Source: Gloeophyllum trabeum ATCC 11539
Taxonomy: Eukaryota > Basidiomycota > Agaricomycetes > Gloeophyllales > Gloeophyllaceae
Length of the DNA stretch: 64,000 bases
Reading direction: 5' to 3'
Assembly (NCBI RefSeq): GCF_000344685.1
Contig: NW_006920413.1
Coordinates: 1,243,717-1,307,716 of the forward strand
Shown in pieces: positions 12,427-23,294 of this stretch (its first letter is position 1; each line of letters begins with the position of its first letter). Under the pieces are notes generated by a model. The model saw nothing but the letters and a program-made list of their open reading frames with translations. It had not been told where the DNA came from and did not search any database. Position numbers and translations under genes: made by a program.

Positions 12427-13821
12427 TTAGCCAGTCCTAGCTCTCTTCCCGAAAGGCCCGACTTGGATTAGCAACGCTACATCGCCGTAGACATACGAGA
12501 GGCTAGCCTCATTCCCGAAGTGTGCTACGTGCGGCTGCTCGTGGCGATTACGCACCGCATTGAAGGGGGTCACCCAGTACACCTTCTGCACCTTGCGCCA
12601 GTCGCGATTTTCCCCCTCCTGAATCATCGTGCCATCCATTTCATCCAGCGCAGTCATATCTTCTGGTCCTTCATGTTCATAGATGTACTCAAATTCATTC
12701 GGTCCCGACATAATCATCTTCTCATCTCCCTCTTCCCAATAGATGACGCGGAGGGACACATCGAGCGAGAGCTTCTCCGCGACCCTCTTGAGTATGCCGT
12801 CGCTGCCCTTGAGGATGGCGAATATGTTGCGAAGAGATCGCCGCGAAGGATCAATGGGGTACTGGTGCCGGAGACCAAATCCGAGTCGACCACCTTCAGG
12901 TAAGAAGGTAGTGTCTTCGAGCAGCCTTTGGAACGTCTCCTTCAAGAGATCCTCTTGGGATAGAGTAGAGACAGGCATGGGCACCACAGCTTGGAGATCG
13001 TCGTAGTACAGATTGTAGGTGAGAGTCACTCGGTATCCCGAGTCCACCATAGTGACTTCATGCTCCACGTCGCTGTAAAACATAGCATACGCGACGGAAT
13101 TCGGAGGCTTCCCGGCTAGAGCCTCCGCGGCGTCGAACGACCACTCCTCGCCCTTGTGACGAAAGATGAGTGTGCCCCCCTCATGTGCGCTGGGATAGAT
13201 AATGACCAGCGACCCGAACATATTCTCAGCTCTGGGCGTGTCCTGGTGAGGCTTGAAGAACGACCCCTTTCCTGCGGAAGCGAAATGTACGTCAAACGTG
13301 CAGTCTGCACCCTAGTCGGCTCGCTTACCGTAGGTGTTCAGTTTATAGAGCTGCACCTTGATCGCCTTTTCCGCGTCTCCGCCTTCCAATAGCTGAGAGC
13401 GTAGGATGCGTATCAATGGTGACTGCTGCGGATTGACGTTGGTAGCGAAGTGAGTGATATCCAGCTTTCCTGCCTTCCGGTATGACTCGTCAAGGACGTC
13501 CACTTGATTCCTCCCGAACGTCGCAGGGACACAGGCTTCCGCAAGGGCCTGTAGTTTGTCTTCGGACCCCTCTGACATATTTATGTACCTACCGAGCGTC
13601 CAATTAGGTCTGACACCTTGGAGCAGGAATGCGGATACTCACCGGGCATCTTCATCCTTCCTGTAGTACAGGTCAAAGCTCTCTGGAGATAAGGTACAGA
13701 CGCCACTGCAGTACGGTGGCTTGTTGGTGACCGCAGTCTTCAGAACCTCCAAATGCTCGTCTGAGATGTCATTCGAATAATTGTCCGAGATGCCATCCGA
13801 GGTGTCCGATGTATCTGACAT
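12427..13821 (-). CDS. 2-oxoglutarate/Fe(II)-dependent oxygenase (prolyl 4-hydroxylase-like)
   Basis: A non-heme iron dioxygenase of unknown substrate. Minus-strand exons 13643-13821, 13329-13588 and 12427-13271 give 427 residues. The double-stranded beta-helix core starts with VQLYKLNTYGKGSFFKPHQDTPR, which carries the HxD iron ligands. The distal His is in SDVEHEVTMV and the 2-oxoglutarate-binding Arg in SGYRVTLTYNLY, so the catalytic set looks complete. GSLVIIYPSAHEGGTLIFRH is the strand pair between them. No signal peptide is present; the acidic Ser/Asp-rich N-terminus suggests a cytosolic or nuclear protein. The family has many members in wood-decay fungi, mostly uncharacterised. The C-terminal 150 residues after the core are family-specific and not recognised. 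Confidence 0.85.
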
Positions 13822-14759
13822 GAGGATGTATATGAACCACTATGCGATGGCCTGAATGTTTGACCCCTCCTACCTCCAGTTTTTATACGGTGTATATCCC
13901 CCAGACCCTGTGTGTTTTTACGTGAACATTCACGCTAAGACTACCGGTACCGTCGTGACTCGCATATTTACCCACTATATATGTATAACGAGTCAGGATG
14001 AACACTGATCAGTGAACACCATGACAGGGCCAATCAGGACTCACCGGAAGCATCGAATGCGAGTACCTAGACGACCGCGATCAGCGGAACCAGCACGTTT
14101 TTGCCAGAACACGACCCCGTCTCCAGTCCCATGCCTTCCATGAGTAATTCCAAGTGATCACGCACTCATGTGCATCTTACTCACACTAACGTTCTATGGA
14201 AGATGCTTCAACAACTTCATTGCAACAACCGAGTGAGAGTACATCATCCTCTAACAATCAGTGACTATTGTGACTTGTTGTTATGGGAAGGGAGCAATAG
14301 CTAGATGAGTATCAATAAGGTGATGGAAAACACTGACGACAGACTATCCATAAATAGTAATGAAACCCTGAGGCGATGGAGAAAAGAGACGGCATACACG
14401 AGGCAGTGGCGTCAGGTGGGCACCTCGACCGAAATGAGAGGATGCGGCGGAGAGCGGAGAGCGGAAAAGCAAGAGGGGGAGGTGTGAGTGATGACAAGTT
14501 GGGATGGGGAGTCGGCAGCCGAGAAACAGTGATGTCGGTCGAGGGAAGAGTCGAAAACAGTGTCGATGTCAGTCGGGGGTGATGGGAAGGAAGCGTCGCC
14601 AGAGGGGGAAGATCGACGGGACAAGCGATAAAGTTACAACGAGTTTACAAATAAACGGTTAGCAGTCAAGCGAGACGAGGGATCAGCAGGTAAGCAGATG
14701 GTGGCATAGCCACCAAAATACGGCAGTTTTAACGAAGATACCGGGGAATCGTGGGCTGT
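13822..14759. other. Spacer with purine-rich tract
   Basis: About 940 bp. A G/A-rich stretch near 14370-14640 (+) creates short charged open frames on both strands without domain or splice support. The left end holds the promoter of the oxygenase gene and the right end the 3' UTR of the 169-residue protein. No gene is called. Confidence 0.5.
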
Positions 14760-15451
14760 TCAGTCAGATTCAACCATTTGGATAGCGCCGCATTGTTCAC
14801 AGTGAGACCACATCGTCCTAGAGCCCGTGAGGCCAGTGGAGCACGCGATCCGAAGCTTCGGGATTTGCGAGCAGTTGGGACTAGAAGCAGAAAATATGTC
14901 AGTCTGGGCAAGAATACTTAGCAAATAAGCGTGGACGATGATACTTGCCTGTAGTGGCGAAGAGCAACAGTATTCCTGGGCTGAAGAAGAGAAGCCATCT
15001 TAGCCGAGGTCTCGGGCGAGAGCATATAGTTGGACTGGAAATATTGCTCGGCCTGGTTGGCGCCGTACATGTTGGGGAAGGGGTAGAGATCGAAGGATGG
15101 GTACGACGCAGCTGAATGTAACAGTTGTACTCAATGAGGTTCAATAGCACAGCTGGATATTACATACGCGATTCAGACCCACTGGACGCGGTAGAAGCGG
15201 TGCTGGCAGTCGAGGGCAAACGAATGTGGCGATACGGGTCGTTCATTGGCTCTGCATCAGACATGGACGCGTCAGACATGGCAACGTCGTTGTCCGACTC
15301 TTCAGTGGGAAAAGGAACGAGTCTGATTTGCTTCCGGTTCTGATGCGAGGCGAATTAACAGCATGTTCAAGAGGGCAGCAACGACAAAGGGACGTACGTC
15401 GGATGCGAGAGCGTCCACCGGCTCAGCCTCAAACTTTCTTTTGATGCCCAT
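14760..15451 (-). CDS. Small conserved-type protein with C-terminal Cys motif
   Basis: Assembled by eye from four minus-strand exons, 15398-15451, 15168-15339, 14949-15111 and 14760-14880, giving 169 residues. It starts MGIKRKFEAE and has an acidic Ser/Asp/Met middle (MSDASMSDAEPMND), a Tyr/Pro/Phe-rich stretch, then a C-terminal block with SPNCSQIPKLRIACS, TMWSHCEQCGAIQM and a final Asp. Four cysteines in C-x(9)-C and C-x2-C spacing could bind a metal. The last intron uses GC (AG|GCAAGT) rather than GT; reading instead to the GT four bases downstream gives a different, unfamiliar tail. From memory, agaricomycetes have a family of small proteins starting MGIKR and ending in a similar IPKLR...CExCGAI block, but no function is known to me. 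A TATA-like TATATA lies about 105 bp upstream. Confidence 0.68.
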
Positions 15452-15934
15452 AGGGGATAGTAGCGGAGGGGCAAGTATGGGACAGCGAAAAAATAGGCGG
15501 GAGGAGGTGAGGGGAACTAGGAGAGCCTGGGGAGGGGAGCCGAGCGGCGAGACGCCGTACTATATACGAGAGCTGTATTTGCATCTATTTATTCAGGCCG
15601 AAGCCCGGAGCAAATCGCTGCTTTCCTTTTGCGACAAAACTAAATTACACGTATGGAAAAGCGCAGGTCATTCCCCACTGCCGATTGGCTGGGTCAAGGT
15701 GCCGAAGTCCGCCGGGGCATGTAACCTGTCTAATCTCACAAATCCGGCGAGACGCCTAGGCCTTACGGACGTCTCTCCGGCGCTCACCGGATGATTGTAC
15801 CGTGCGAATCGGCCCCTCAGAGAAGCACCCGGTGGGAAGATCAGCTGTCGCTTCTCATTCAACGTGACGCAGTCACGGACACCCGGGCACGTGGACTCAT
15901 CAGAGAGTTTGGACGACGTGGACGACCTCACCAG

Positions 15935-15966
<32 letters not shown>
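15452..15966. other. Divergent promoter region
   Basis: This 515-bp region lies between the 169-residue protein (-) and the Apq12-like gene (+). It has a short GAC-repeat tract just before the start at 15967 (near 15930-15965). Apart from this promoter-type DNA I see nothing. Confidence 0.5.
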
Positions 15967-16740
15967 ATGGCGGAAATCGACCCGACGGACATACCCCTTC
16001 CAAGGCTGTTAGACCCGATCCTCGACTACTTCTCTTCTCACCTGCCCGGCCCTGTGTACTCTTTCCTGGAAACCGTGCTAGCCCACTCATTTGCCTTGTT
16101 TACTGCCCTCTTCTCTCTTGTATACGCTTTAGCGACCTCCAGACCGTCGGAATGGGATGCACAGACAGTTTTACCACCCTTGATTAGTCTCCTCGCCGCG
16201 TACCTCGCACTACTGAGCGTATATCGCACGACGAGCTGGATGGTCCGCTCGAGCCTGTGGTTCGTCAAGTGGGGCGTGATCGCGGGTGCCCTCTTTGCGG
16301 GGACTGGTTGGGTCATGGGCAATAACGCTGCAGGCGGAGGCGGTCTTACGTCTGCCATTGGCGGCATTCTACTTGATATGCTCAATGGCCCCGGTCAAAA
16401 CGCGGCGGGCGGGGCTCGACGGCAGACCCACCGCACGCAATCGAGGTCGCGCACGCCCAGGCCTAAGCCCTGGGAGTCGTTCGACAGACATCGTGAATGG
16501 CAGTACCAAGAGGATCGGGGTGAGGAGGACGATGGGGAGATGAGCAAGATCTTCCATGACGTCCTGAACGCAGCTGGGACAGCCTTTAGAGAGGGAGGTT
16601 GGTGGGAGACTTTGAAGAGTGCAATGGATCGTAATGTGGAGAATGGAGATGCGGAAGATGGAGGTGACGAGCGCACGCCTCGAAGAAGACAGCCGAGTAG
16701 AAAGACGAAGCTTAAGACGGGAGCTGCGCGCTCACAATGA
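15967..16740 (+). CDS. Apq12-like nuclear envelope / nuclear pore biogenesis protein
   Basis: Yeast Apq12 is a small nuclear-envelope/ER membrane protein needed for nuclear pore assembly and membrane fluidity control. This single-exon gene encodes 257 residues. Two or three hydrophobic helices are seen: residues about 28-55 (VYSFLETVLAHSFALFTALF), 67-87 (LPPLISLLAAYLALLSVYRT) and a Gly/Ala-rich one at about 97-125 (WFVKWGVIAGALFAGTGWVM). A hydrophilic, Arg-rich C-terminal half follows, with SRSRTPRPKPWESFD and basic nuclear-localisation-like patches near the end. The YxTTSWMVR linker after the second helix fits the fungal family. The first ATG after the in-frame stop was chosen. Assignment rests on membrane topology and remembered family motifs, so it is moderately sure. 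Confidence 0.72.
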   Translation: MAEIDPTDIPLPRLLDPILDYFSSHLPGPVYSFLETVLAHSFALFTALFSLVYALATSRPSEWDAQTVLPPLISLLAAYLALLSVYRTTSWMVRSSLWFVKWGVIAGALFAGTGWVMGNNAAGGGGLTSAIGGILLDMLNGPGQNAAGGARRQTHRTQSRSRTPRPKPWESFDRHREWQYQEDRGEEDDGEMSKIFHDVLNAAGTAFREGGWWETLKSAMDRNVENGDAEDGGDERTPRRRQPSRKTKLKTGAARSQ

Positions 16741-18095
16741 CCAATGCTTATTGGCCAACTATGTATCCCTGATGGCTGGAATGGCTTGTATCAATAGGTG
16801 AGTTTTAGAATAAGACATTCAGCGGTTCTTCTTGACGCTCTGATTTCAGTAGAACGGACAGTCCTTTCTGCACAGCTCAAGGACGATGCGGTGATATCCT
16901 CATGACAGTGACTTGTCCTGGTCCCTCTTTGGATAATAATGAGTAATCTGTGTTGTGTGCCACACTCGGGTTTGCAAACGTTATAAGCGCTGGCCTTGTA
17001 TAGCAATGTTGAATTTGGATATTGGTGTGACAGAGGCTCGAACCCTTTGTTGGGATATCCCAATGTAATTCTTATGCTACCCCGGAACTCTCAATTCAGG
17101 CCACCGTACGTAACCCCATTTACTTCAGGGAAAGGCTGTGATGTCATATAGCAGCACCAGAACTCACGAACCAGACCTGCACCAATTGCTATCGCCCGTG
17201 GGCGTGACGCATTTCCCATAGGACATTCAACAAGGCTCGGTCTTCGCGATGATTCATCTTATTGGCCACCTTATGTTGAATGGGTGACGTACGGTTGTTG
17301 CCTATATGCTACATACTTGAGTACAGGGAAGGACCAAGTCTGTCTTGTCACTGTTCATGTCTCGGATATATCCCGAGGCAGGTCAGGAAGCCGATGGAGC
17401 CTGCGCGTTGTGCGCTCTACGCGGTATCGTCTCCAAATCGGTAGGGCGCTAGTGCAGGACGATACAGTGACGAATATACAGGGTGGGCTCCTTTCGGCAG
17501 TGTTGCAACCGAATAGGGTACGGGACGTCCAGGAAGTCTCGGATCTGACACGACACGAGACGTCGCGCAGCGAGGTGAACAGAAAGATATGCATAATATA
17601 TAGCGGAAACCCCGAGGACAGGAACAAGACAACTAAGCCTTTGTAGCCTCTGGATTTTGTCGTCGGTAGCTATCAACGCCGAAAGGTTAGGTCTGTTAAG
17701 CACATCTAAGGAACATGACTTACTTCCAGATACGAACCAGTTGCCCCGCACCAGTCGCTCCAACGAAAAAGTTGACCTTTGTTTCATCTAATGAGCATGG
17801 GAAGGAGCAGACCAATATCTCCACGTACTGCAGCAAGACTGTAGTTAACTGGCGTGATAACGAAGGAGTATCGGACCCAGATCACACCCGTAGCCATCAA
17901 GGCTGTATATGATGGGTCAGTTCAGGTCCTTCGTATACAGTGAGCTGGACGTACCAAGGTTTTGTGACACACTCAGTTTCTCCGGTGGGCGCTGCAAATC
18001 CTTCAAGCCCGCAGCAACCAAGCACCACTTCATCATCGGCGCCCAAAAGAAGACAGTCTTAGGGCCTGTAGCGTTCTCCGTTCAGGGAGCCAGTT
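16741..18095. other. Gene-poor region left of the MYND gene
   Basis: I can assign no intact gene. Short fragments in varying frames (for example WPPYVEWVTYG near 17257 and a segment near 17535-17610) are loosely compatible with a decayed cytochrome P450 N-terminal half, but stops and frame changes are frequent. Confidence 0.35.
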
Positions 18096-18450
18096 CATAC
18101 GATCCTGACACTCAAGTACGTGCCTGCTGGGTGGTTCAAGAACGCCTGGAAGCGAGAAGTAGCCGCCGTCGTAGCTGGTCCTGACATTGCTCAAATTTTC
18201 TGTACTGAGGTAGACTACAAAGGTTCGAAAGTCAAAGAACGAGGGGCGAGGACAACGTCTGAGGATGGACGGCGGACCCGGGAATGGATGACTGATATCC
18301 TGCCGTACGGTGGGAACTCTCGGATTTAGACCCGGAGGCGGATGTGGGGAAAGCGTGACATTGTCACCGTACGCCTTCAGGTTGCTTTAGGTGTGCCCAA
18401 AGACACTATTTGCGGTAAATGCACAGGGCTTCTTCAAGTTAGAGACGACT
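18096..18450 (+). pseudogene. Possible cytochrome P450 remnant
   Basis: In one frame near 18102-18200 the sequence reads ILTLKYVPAGWFKNAWKRE, which resembles the conserved F-G loop/G-helix segment of fungal P450s (LKYVPxWFPGAGxKR). A second piece near 18380-18450 reads VALGVPKDT followed by DD and GGY, like the PLGVPH...DDxxxGY block close to the end of these enzymes. The intervening distance is far too short, stop codons interrupt the frame, and no heme-binding Cys motif was found. The order of fragments matches a P450 with an internal deletion. A chance match is not excluded. Confidence 0.3.
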
Positions 18451-18770
18451 GTCCTGTAGGAGGGTACACAGAGCAGAGCCGTCTTTACAACAGCTAGGCA
18501 GGACCTCGCCTGCTTGTCGTCTTTCGGGGCAGTCTGAGTACATCTTTTGCATTCAGGCAATCCTAGGCCTTTTGATCACTATCTTTTATTGAAGGTAAGC
18601 CTTGAAGCATACACCGTAAGTGCCTACAAAGGACCCGAAGCTGCGCCGGTCGTAGACTTCAAGTGCGTACGTATACGATGATATGTCACGGACACGTGTC
18701 AGAGTAACACTCGTTTCTTTCAACTGAAGTTCCGATCGTTGAGCTTAGGCTGTACGCACACTATCACCTT
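18451..18770. other. Spacer upstream of MYND gene
   Basis: This 320-bp stretch has no supported feature. The right end should contain the MYND gene promoter, but no clear TATA box was seen. Confidence 0.45.
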
Positions 18771-19749
18771 ATGGCTTCCCAGGATATTACTCTCGCCGAT
18801 CCGGTCGCGGAGGAGAAATCTAAGAGTATATATGACACGTGCTGGTATTGCCGGAAAGTGGTCGGTAAAGCAAAGGTAAAGAGATGTGCCAATTGTAGGT
18901 ACGTGAAGTCTCGCACCGACCGCACCCGGACGCAGCACGTCAGTTCTGCCATGCTGAACAAGGATACGATTCCTAGGATGGTGTGGTACTGCTCCAAGGA
19001 TTGCCAGAGAAAAGCGTGGCCAACTCACAAGCCCCGCTGCATGACCGGCTCCAATCTCTGGGAGCAACTAGCCAATGATCCGGACGGGGACGACAAAGCA
19101 GCCCTGCATAAAGATCTGACAAAATGGGTAGCCACATGGAGGGACGTTATCAGCACCTACGCAATTCACGCCCTCGACATAGCAAACCACGGCCGACAGA
19201 GGATCAACACCCATACGTACGTCTCTATTCCTCACAAGACAATCGCACAGCTTACTCACTCTGGCCATCGCAGGATTCTGATAGAACTGGAAAGCCGTAG
19301 GAACCGTTCAACGCGGGCTGACATGTTCAGGGTGAGCGGTTCTGTGCAATTTTCGCCATGGCTGAGGTCCTGAGCATGTGGCACTCGAGATTGTCAAAGC
19401 TAGCTTGCTTTCGCAGCAAGAATTCACAGATTGGATCAATAGTGCGGACATCCTACCCGAAGACCTCGCGCGTGTACGGGAAAATCGGGGAGCCGACACT
19501 GTTCAAATCGCTCTCACTTGTGATGGTCAGGCTTTACGATTCCTCTGGTTCCAACTCAGGGATAACGGGGAATCCTGCGAGAGAGACAAAAGGGAGTTCT
19601 CGGCATTTATGGCGAAAGCATGGCCCATGCTTCTGGAGGCAGTCATTAACTCCGGAGATCCAGACATGGAGATGTCGGAAGCTTTAGCGGCTCTGACCGA
19701 CGAGCAGAACGCGATGATTATGGACATGATGGCGGAACATATGTTGTAA
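18771..19749 (+). CDS. MYND-type zinc finger protein
   Basis: MYND fingers mediate protein-protein contacts and are numerous in agaricomycetes. Exons 18771-18898, 18977-19216, 19274-19331 and 19375-19749 give 266 residues. The finger spans residues about 24-67: CWYCRKVV...[28 protein letters not shown], with Cys/His spacing matching the family. The intron falls inside the finger, between CANCR and MVWYC. The rest contains DLTKWVATWRDVISTYAIHALDIA and an all-helical C-terminal part ending in an acidic Met-rich segment; I recognise no domain there. No SET domain is present, so it is not a SMYD methyltransferase. The choice of the acceptor at 19274 avoids an early stop that the nearer acceptor would create. 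Confidence 0.85.
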
Positions 19750-19894
19750 AGGAATGCATCAGACAGCCAGGAACCACATGGACCTGTTAACGGTAACTGC
19801 GACAAGCAAAACATATGTCGCAAGACGTTCACAGGCATGCACACGACTGGCGACAAGACGATGCGGCGAACCGAGCGATCCCAAGAGAAGGTTC

Positions 19895-22800
19895 TCACAA
19901 AGCCTTATAGAAATCCTCTTCAGTCCAACCATACGTTCTTTTCAACTTCTTCGCGAACTCCTTCAACATCACGGGATGAATAGTCGGATCAGGGTGGGCT
20001 AATAAATACACAGCGCATAAGCATATCATCTATCCATCATGTGAGGGAGACCTTACGTTTGTGGAATGTAATAGGCTGGAAGGATGGGAAATAGTCAAAT
20101 ACCCCTAGACGATCAATGAAGTGTGAGTGAATGCACTTACTGGATCAGAGGGATCCGGCGGATCGAATCGAACACTGGAACCCGCGGTACTAGGATCGTA
20201 TTCGAAACCCATCTCTCTCATTACCTGCGATGGGAGTAAATAAGGAGCCATATCCTTCTAAATGGTTATACTCACCTTCAGGAAATGTTCCCATTTCATA
20301 GGAGCTTGCCCCTTCTTCTCGTCCTCTGCGGTCCCGAGCAACTGGTGCATCAGATCTTTGGACTTCTTGCCTAGCCTCACGAACCAGCTGTGTTTGCTAC
20401 CCTTCTTGACTGGTTCGGCGTCTTCCTCGTCCTCGCCCTTCTTCCTGCGTCCGAACCTCGACAAGAGGCCCTTTTTCTCCTTGTAGAACGATGACGCATG
20501 ATCCGGGCGGGACTTGATCTTCGTCTTGGAGCTGTCAAGGCCTTCCGATTGTAGGTACGACCGCGCGGACTGTGCAGTCGGCAATGATGCAGTCGACATA
20601 TAAGGCAAGTATGTCGAAGAAGTGTTGACCGAAGATGGCCGAGGCACTGACGTGGGCGACTGAGGACCATTGGCAGAAGGTGAGGAACCCTTCTTCTTTT
20701 TCTTTTTGGTCGGTGTCTGAGGAGAAGTGGGTTGAGTAGAATGAACAGGACTCGTGGACTCTTGGGCGGGTTTCGGTCCCTCAGATTGCGCGGACACAAC
20801 AGGCACCGGTGACTCCGTGGTTTGGTCAGTAGCCGCGGTAGCTGCAGACTTCTTCTTCTTCTTTTTGGGTTTCTTCTTCTTCTTCTTGGCTTCGTGCGAT
20901 ACATGCTCTTCATCTTGTACCTCTTCCACAGTTACTCCGCGTCCTCTGGGCGGTTGAGCTGCGCAGCACAGATGAGCCACAGACGTAGAGCCTGCATAAG
21001 GATATGTACCTTGCGTCGTCCCGTTCCTCGCGGACGGTGCGATAGGCTCTAAAGGAGGTACTTCTTCGTCGTCCTCAAATGCGGGGGAAGGCTTCTGGCC
21101 GCCGAAGAAAGGTTTACGGGGCTGCGTCCTGGTCTTGGTTTTGATATTTGGGTCGGCAGAAAATAAACGGCCTACATGTCGTCGTCTGAGTGCTCCCTAT
21201 CCGGTGGTTACTAGGACTGACCTCTGAGTGAACCGAGCAACTTGATGAAGGGATTTCCTTTCACTTCGTCATCAACGTTAAGGTCGGCCTCCGCATGAGG
21301 CGATTTCGGGTTAAGGTAGTCAGGATCCTGTAAAGCATAGTCCATTGCTTCTCGCAACAGATCCCTGGCCTGCTCCTCTTCTTCCGTATCATATTCCTCA
21401 TCCTCGTCGTCGGTCTCGTAATCATCCTCGTCATCTTCGGTGTCATACTCATACTCGTCCTCGCTCTCTTCCTCAGAGGAGTCCGAGACAGATTGAAGGG
21501 AGGGCATGGAGGTATCACTCTCGTCTCCTGGGCCAGCTGTTATCGCAAGAGGTGCCTTCTTAGAAGTTTTACCACCCTTGACTCCAGAGCCGGACGGACC
21601 ACCGGATATTTCGTCCTCTTCACGGAGGGATGGCATGTAGAATGAATGCCACTGGGGAGTTCTCTGTTTATCCTCGGTAAGATCCCACAGGTCATCGATG
21701 TCTTTCCCGGACACAGCCTTATAGTTCTATACAATGCCGCACGGCGATTAGTTTTGGATACGAAGTACCAAAGTACTGACATACGGTATTGATCGTCTTC
21801 CACAGCATTTCAAGGCCTTGCTTAGTCTTCGTCCTCTCGAGCGGGAAGACGTAACTCTTGATTGATAGATCCTTCGCGGCCTTATCGGAGAATAATTGAG
21901 CGTCGACCCAGTTCTCATATTCTTCCGGCATATTACGAGGGGTGTTCTTCAGCTGGGTGGAGTCGAGACCTAGCAAAGGTCCCTCGATGATATCTTGTAA
22001 TTCTACAGCCATCTATACGGCAATGGAGTTCGGAAGTCCGGAAAACAATAAGTTGATGAATTTCGCAAGATGTTGGTCAAACCCACGACGTACCGCCAAG
22101 TCTCCGACGGCATCCCAAACCGCCTGAGGGAAGCGCTTCGCTTCGCGGGGCGATTCGTCCACGGCGTCATGCAGGATGGAATACAGCACTTGCTTCGGAT
22201 AACGAGACTGAGGCAGGCACAGCTCAATGATAATTGAGTCCAGGAAGGACTTGTATACTGTTCTCAACTCTTGCCAATCAAACATCATCTCGGGATCATC
22301 GGGATCGCTGTTAGGCACCGGCTTGAAGTATCGAGCGTAATGCGCTAATAAGTGACATGAACCTTCAAACACCCGCAAGTAGGTAGTGGCTGGGGAACTT
22401 ACGAGCTGCCATCACATAGATAGAGAATTTTGCGTGGTATACATTCACCAGTTCGTTGACCAAGTCGTATAAGACGAGGTAGAGTTGTTTAAGTCGCTCG
22501 TCTCGTCGGATCTGGCTCCTGGCGGTGTTGTCTCTTAAGCCTTCCTCATCGAGGTTATGCAGCGTATCCCGAACGAGCTTCCACGCGGCAGCAGCCATGT
22601 ACGAATTGTGGATTCTAAGCCATGATCAAGCAACAGGGCATATAGTGTGATTTAGCGGACAGATTGCATACTGTGACAATTTATTAATTGCGAACCTTGT
22701 AGCTACGATCGAGGCCACGTAGTTGGGATTCTGCAAAGGATTAGACTTACGAGGGGGAGTTCGACTCTGAACCTCTGCCACAATTTCAGGGTAGAAGCAT

Positions 22801-23294
22801 TCATAGTCTTGCAAAGTGTTGATTTCATCAAGGGCAGCTAACATGTTACAGGGATGGGGATTCAGACTAATCGCATCACGATCTATGCATACCGTTAAAC
22901 TGGGCGTGCGCAATCCGTAGACATCTCTCCAGCCTGAAAGGAGGTCCCAGAGCCTTTTTGGCCATCTCAACGCGTTTCTCGAGCAGGTCATCTGAACGGT
23001 ATGAGCCCCTATGGCAGATCTAATGGTATATCAAAGTTAGATATGGCACGTACCCCCTAGTAGATCGAGCTTCTCTCTGCCGCTGATTTTGTTTGCCAGG
23101 ACGAGCTCTCCAGTTCCCATTGACCCAAATTTTCCGTTGCGCAGCACTAGTGCTCGTGCGGTCGTGGGCTTTTCACCATTTTCAGTCCGCTTGCCTTGAT
23201 ATCTTGAGGAGACATGTCTCGGACCGACTGGAACTAGTTCTCGGGATTTGGATTCTGTAATGGGAGGCTTAGCAGGCTTTCCCTTCGAAGCCAT
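19895..23294 (-). CDS. Large fungal protein with C-terminal HicA/YcfA-like domain
   Basis: I spliced eleven minus-strand exons: 23054-23294, 22893-22991, 22672-22837, 22403-22614, 22094-22344, 21785-22012, 21222-21726, 20276-21171, 20141-20224, 20057-20075 and 19895-19998, for 934 residues. The N-terminal half is helical and unrecognised (INTLQDYECFYPEIV, MAAAAWKLVRDTLHNL, ELCLPQSRYPKQVLYSIL). A long acidic low-complexity region (DTEDDEDDYETDDEDEE) and a Lys-rich tract (about 20860-20900) with Pro/Ser-rich flanks follow. The C-terminal 90 residues, MKWEHFLKVMREMGF, TAGSSVRFDPP, ITFHKPHPDPTIHPVML and KRTYGWTEEDF, have the alpha-beta-beta-alpha order of the HicA/YcfA RNA-binding fold, but the usual GSH is GSS. 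The function is unknown, and nothing shows it to be an active toxin. The Lys tract suggests a nuclear or RNA-associated protein. Confidence 0.78.

Noticed and set aside
22013..22094. An open frame running on from exon 22094-22344 to a stop at 22016, suggesting that two separate genes meet here
   Set aside because: Using the GTACGT donor at 22093 and the TATAG acceptor before 22012 gives an 81-nt intron that joins both halves in phase, so a single gene is the better model.
22731..22750. A 20-nt segment with perfect intron borders (gtaagt...gcag) inside the HicA-domain gene
   Set aside because: It is far too short for a spliceosomal intron, and removing it would break the frame; reading through keeps the protein open.
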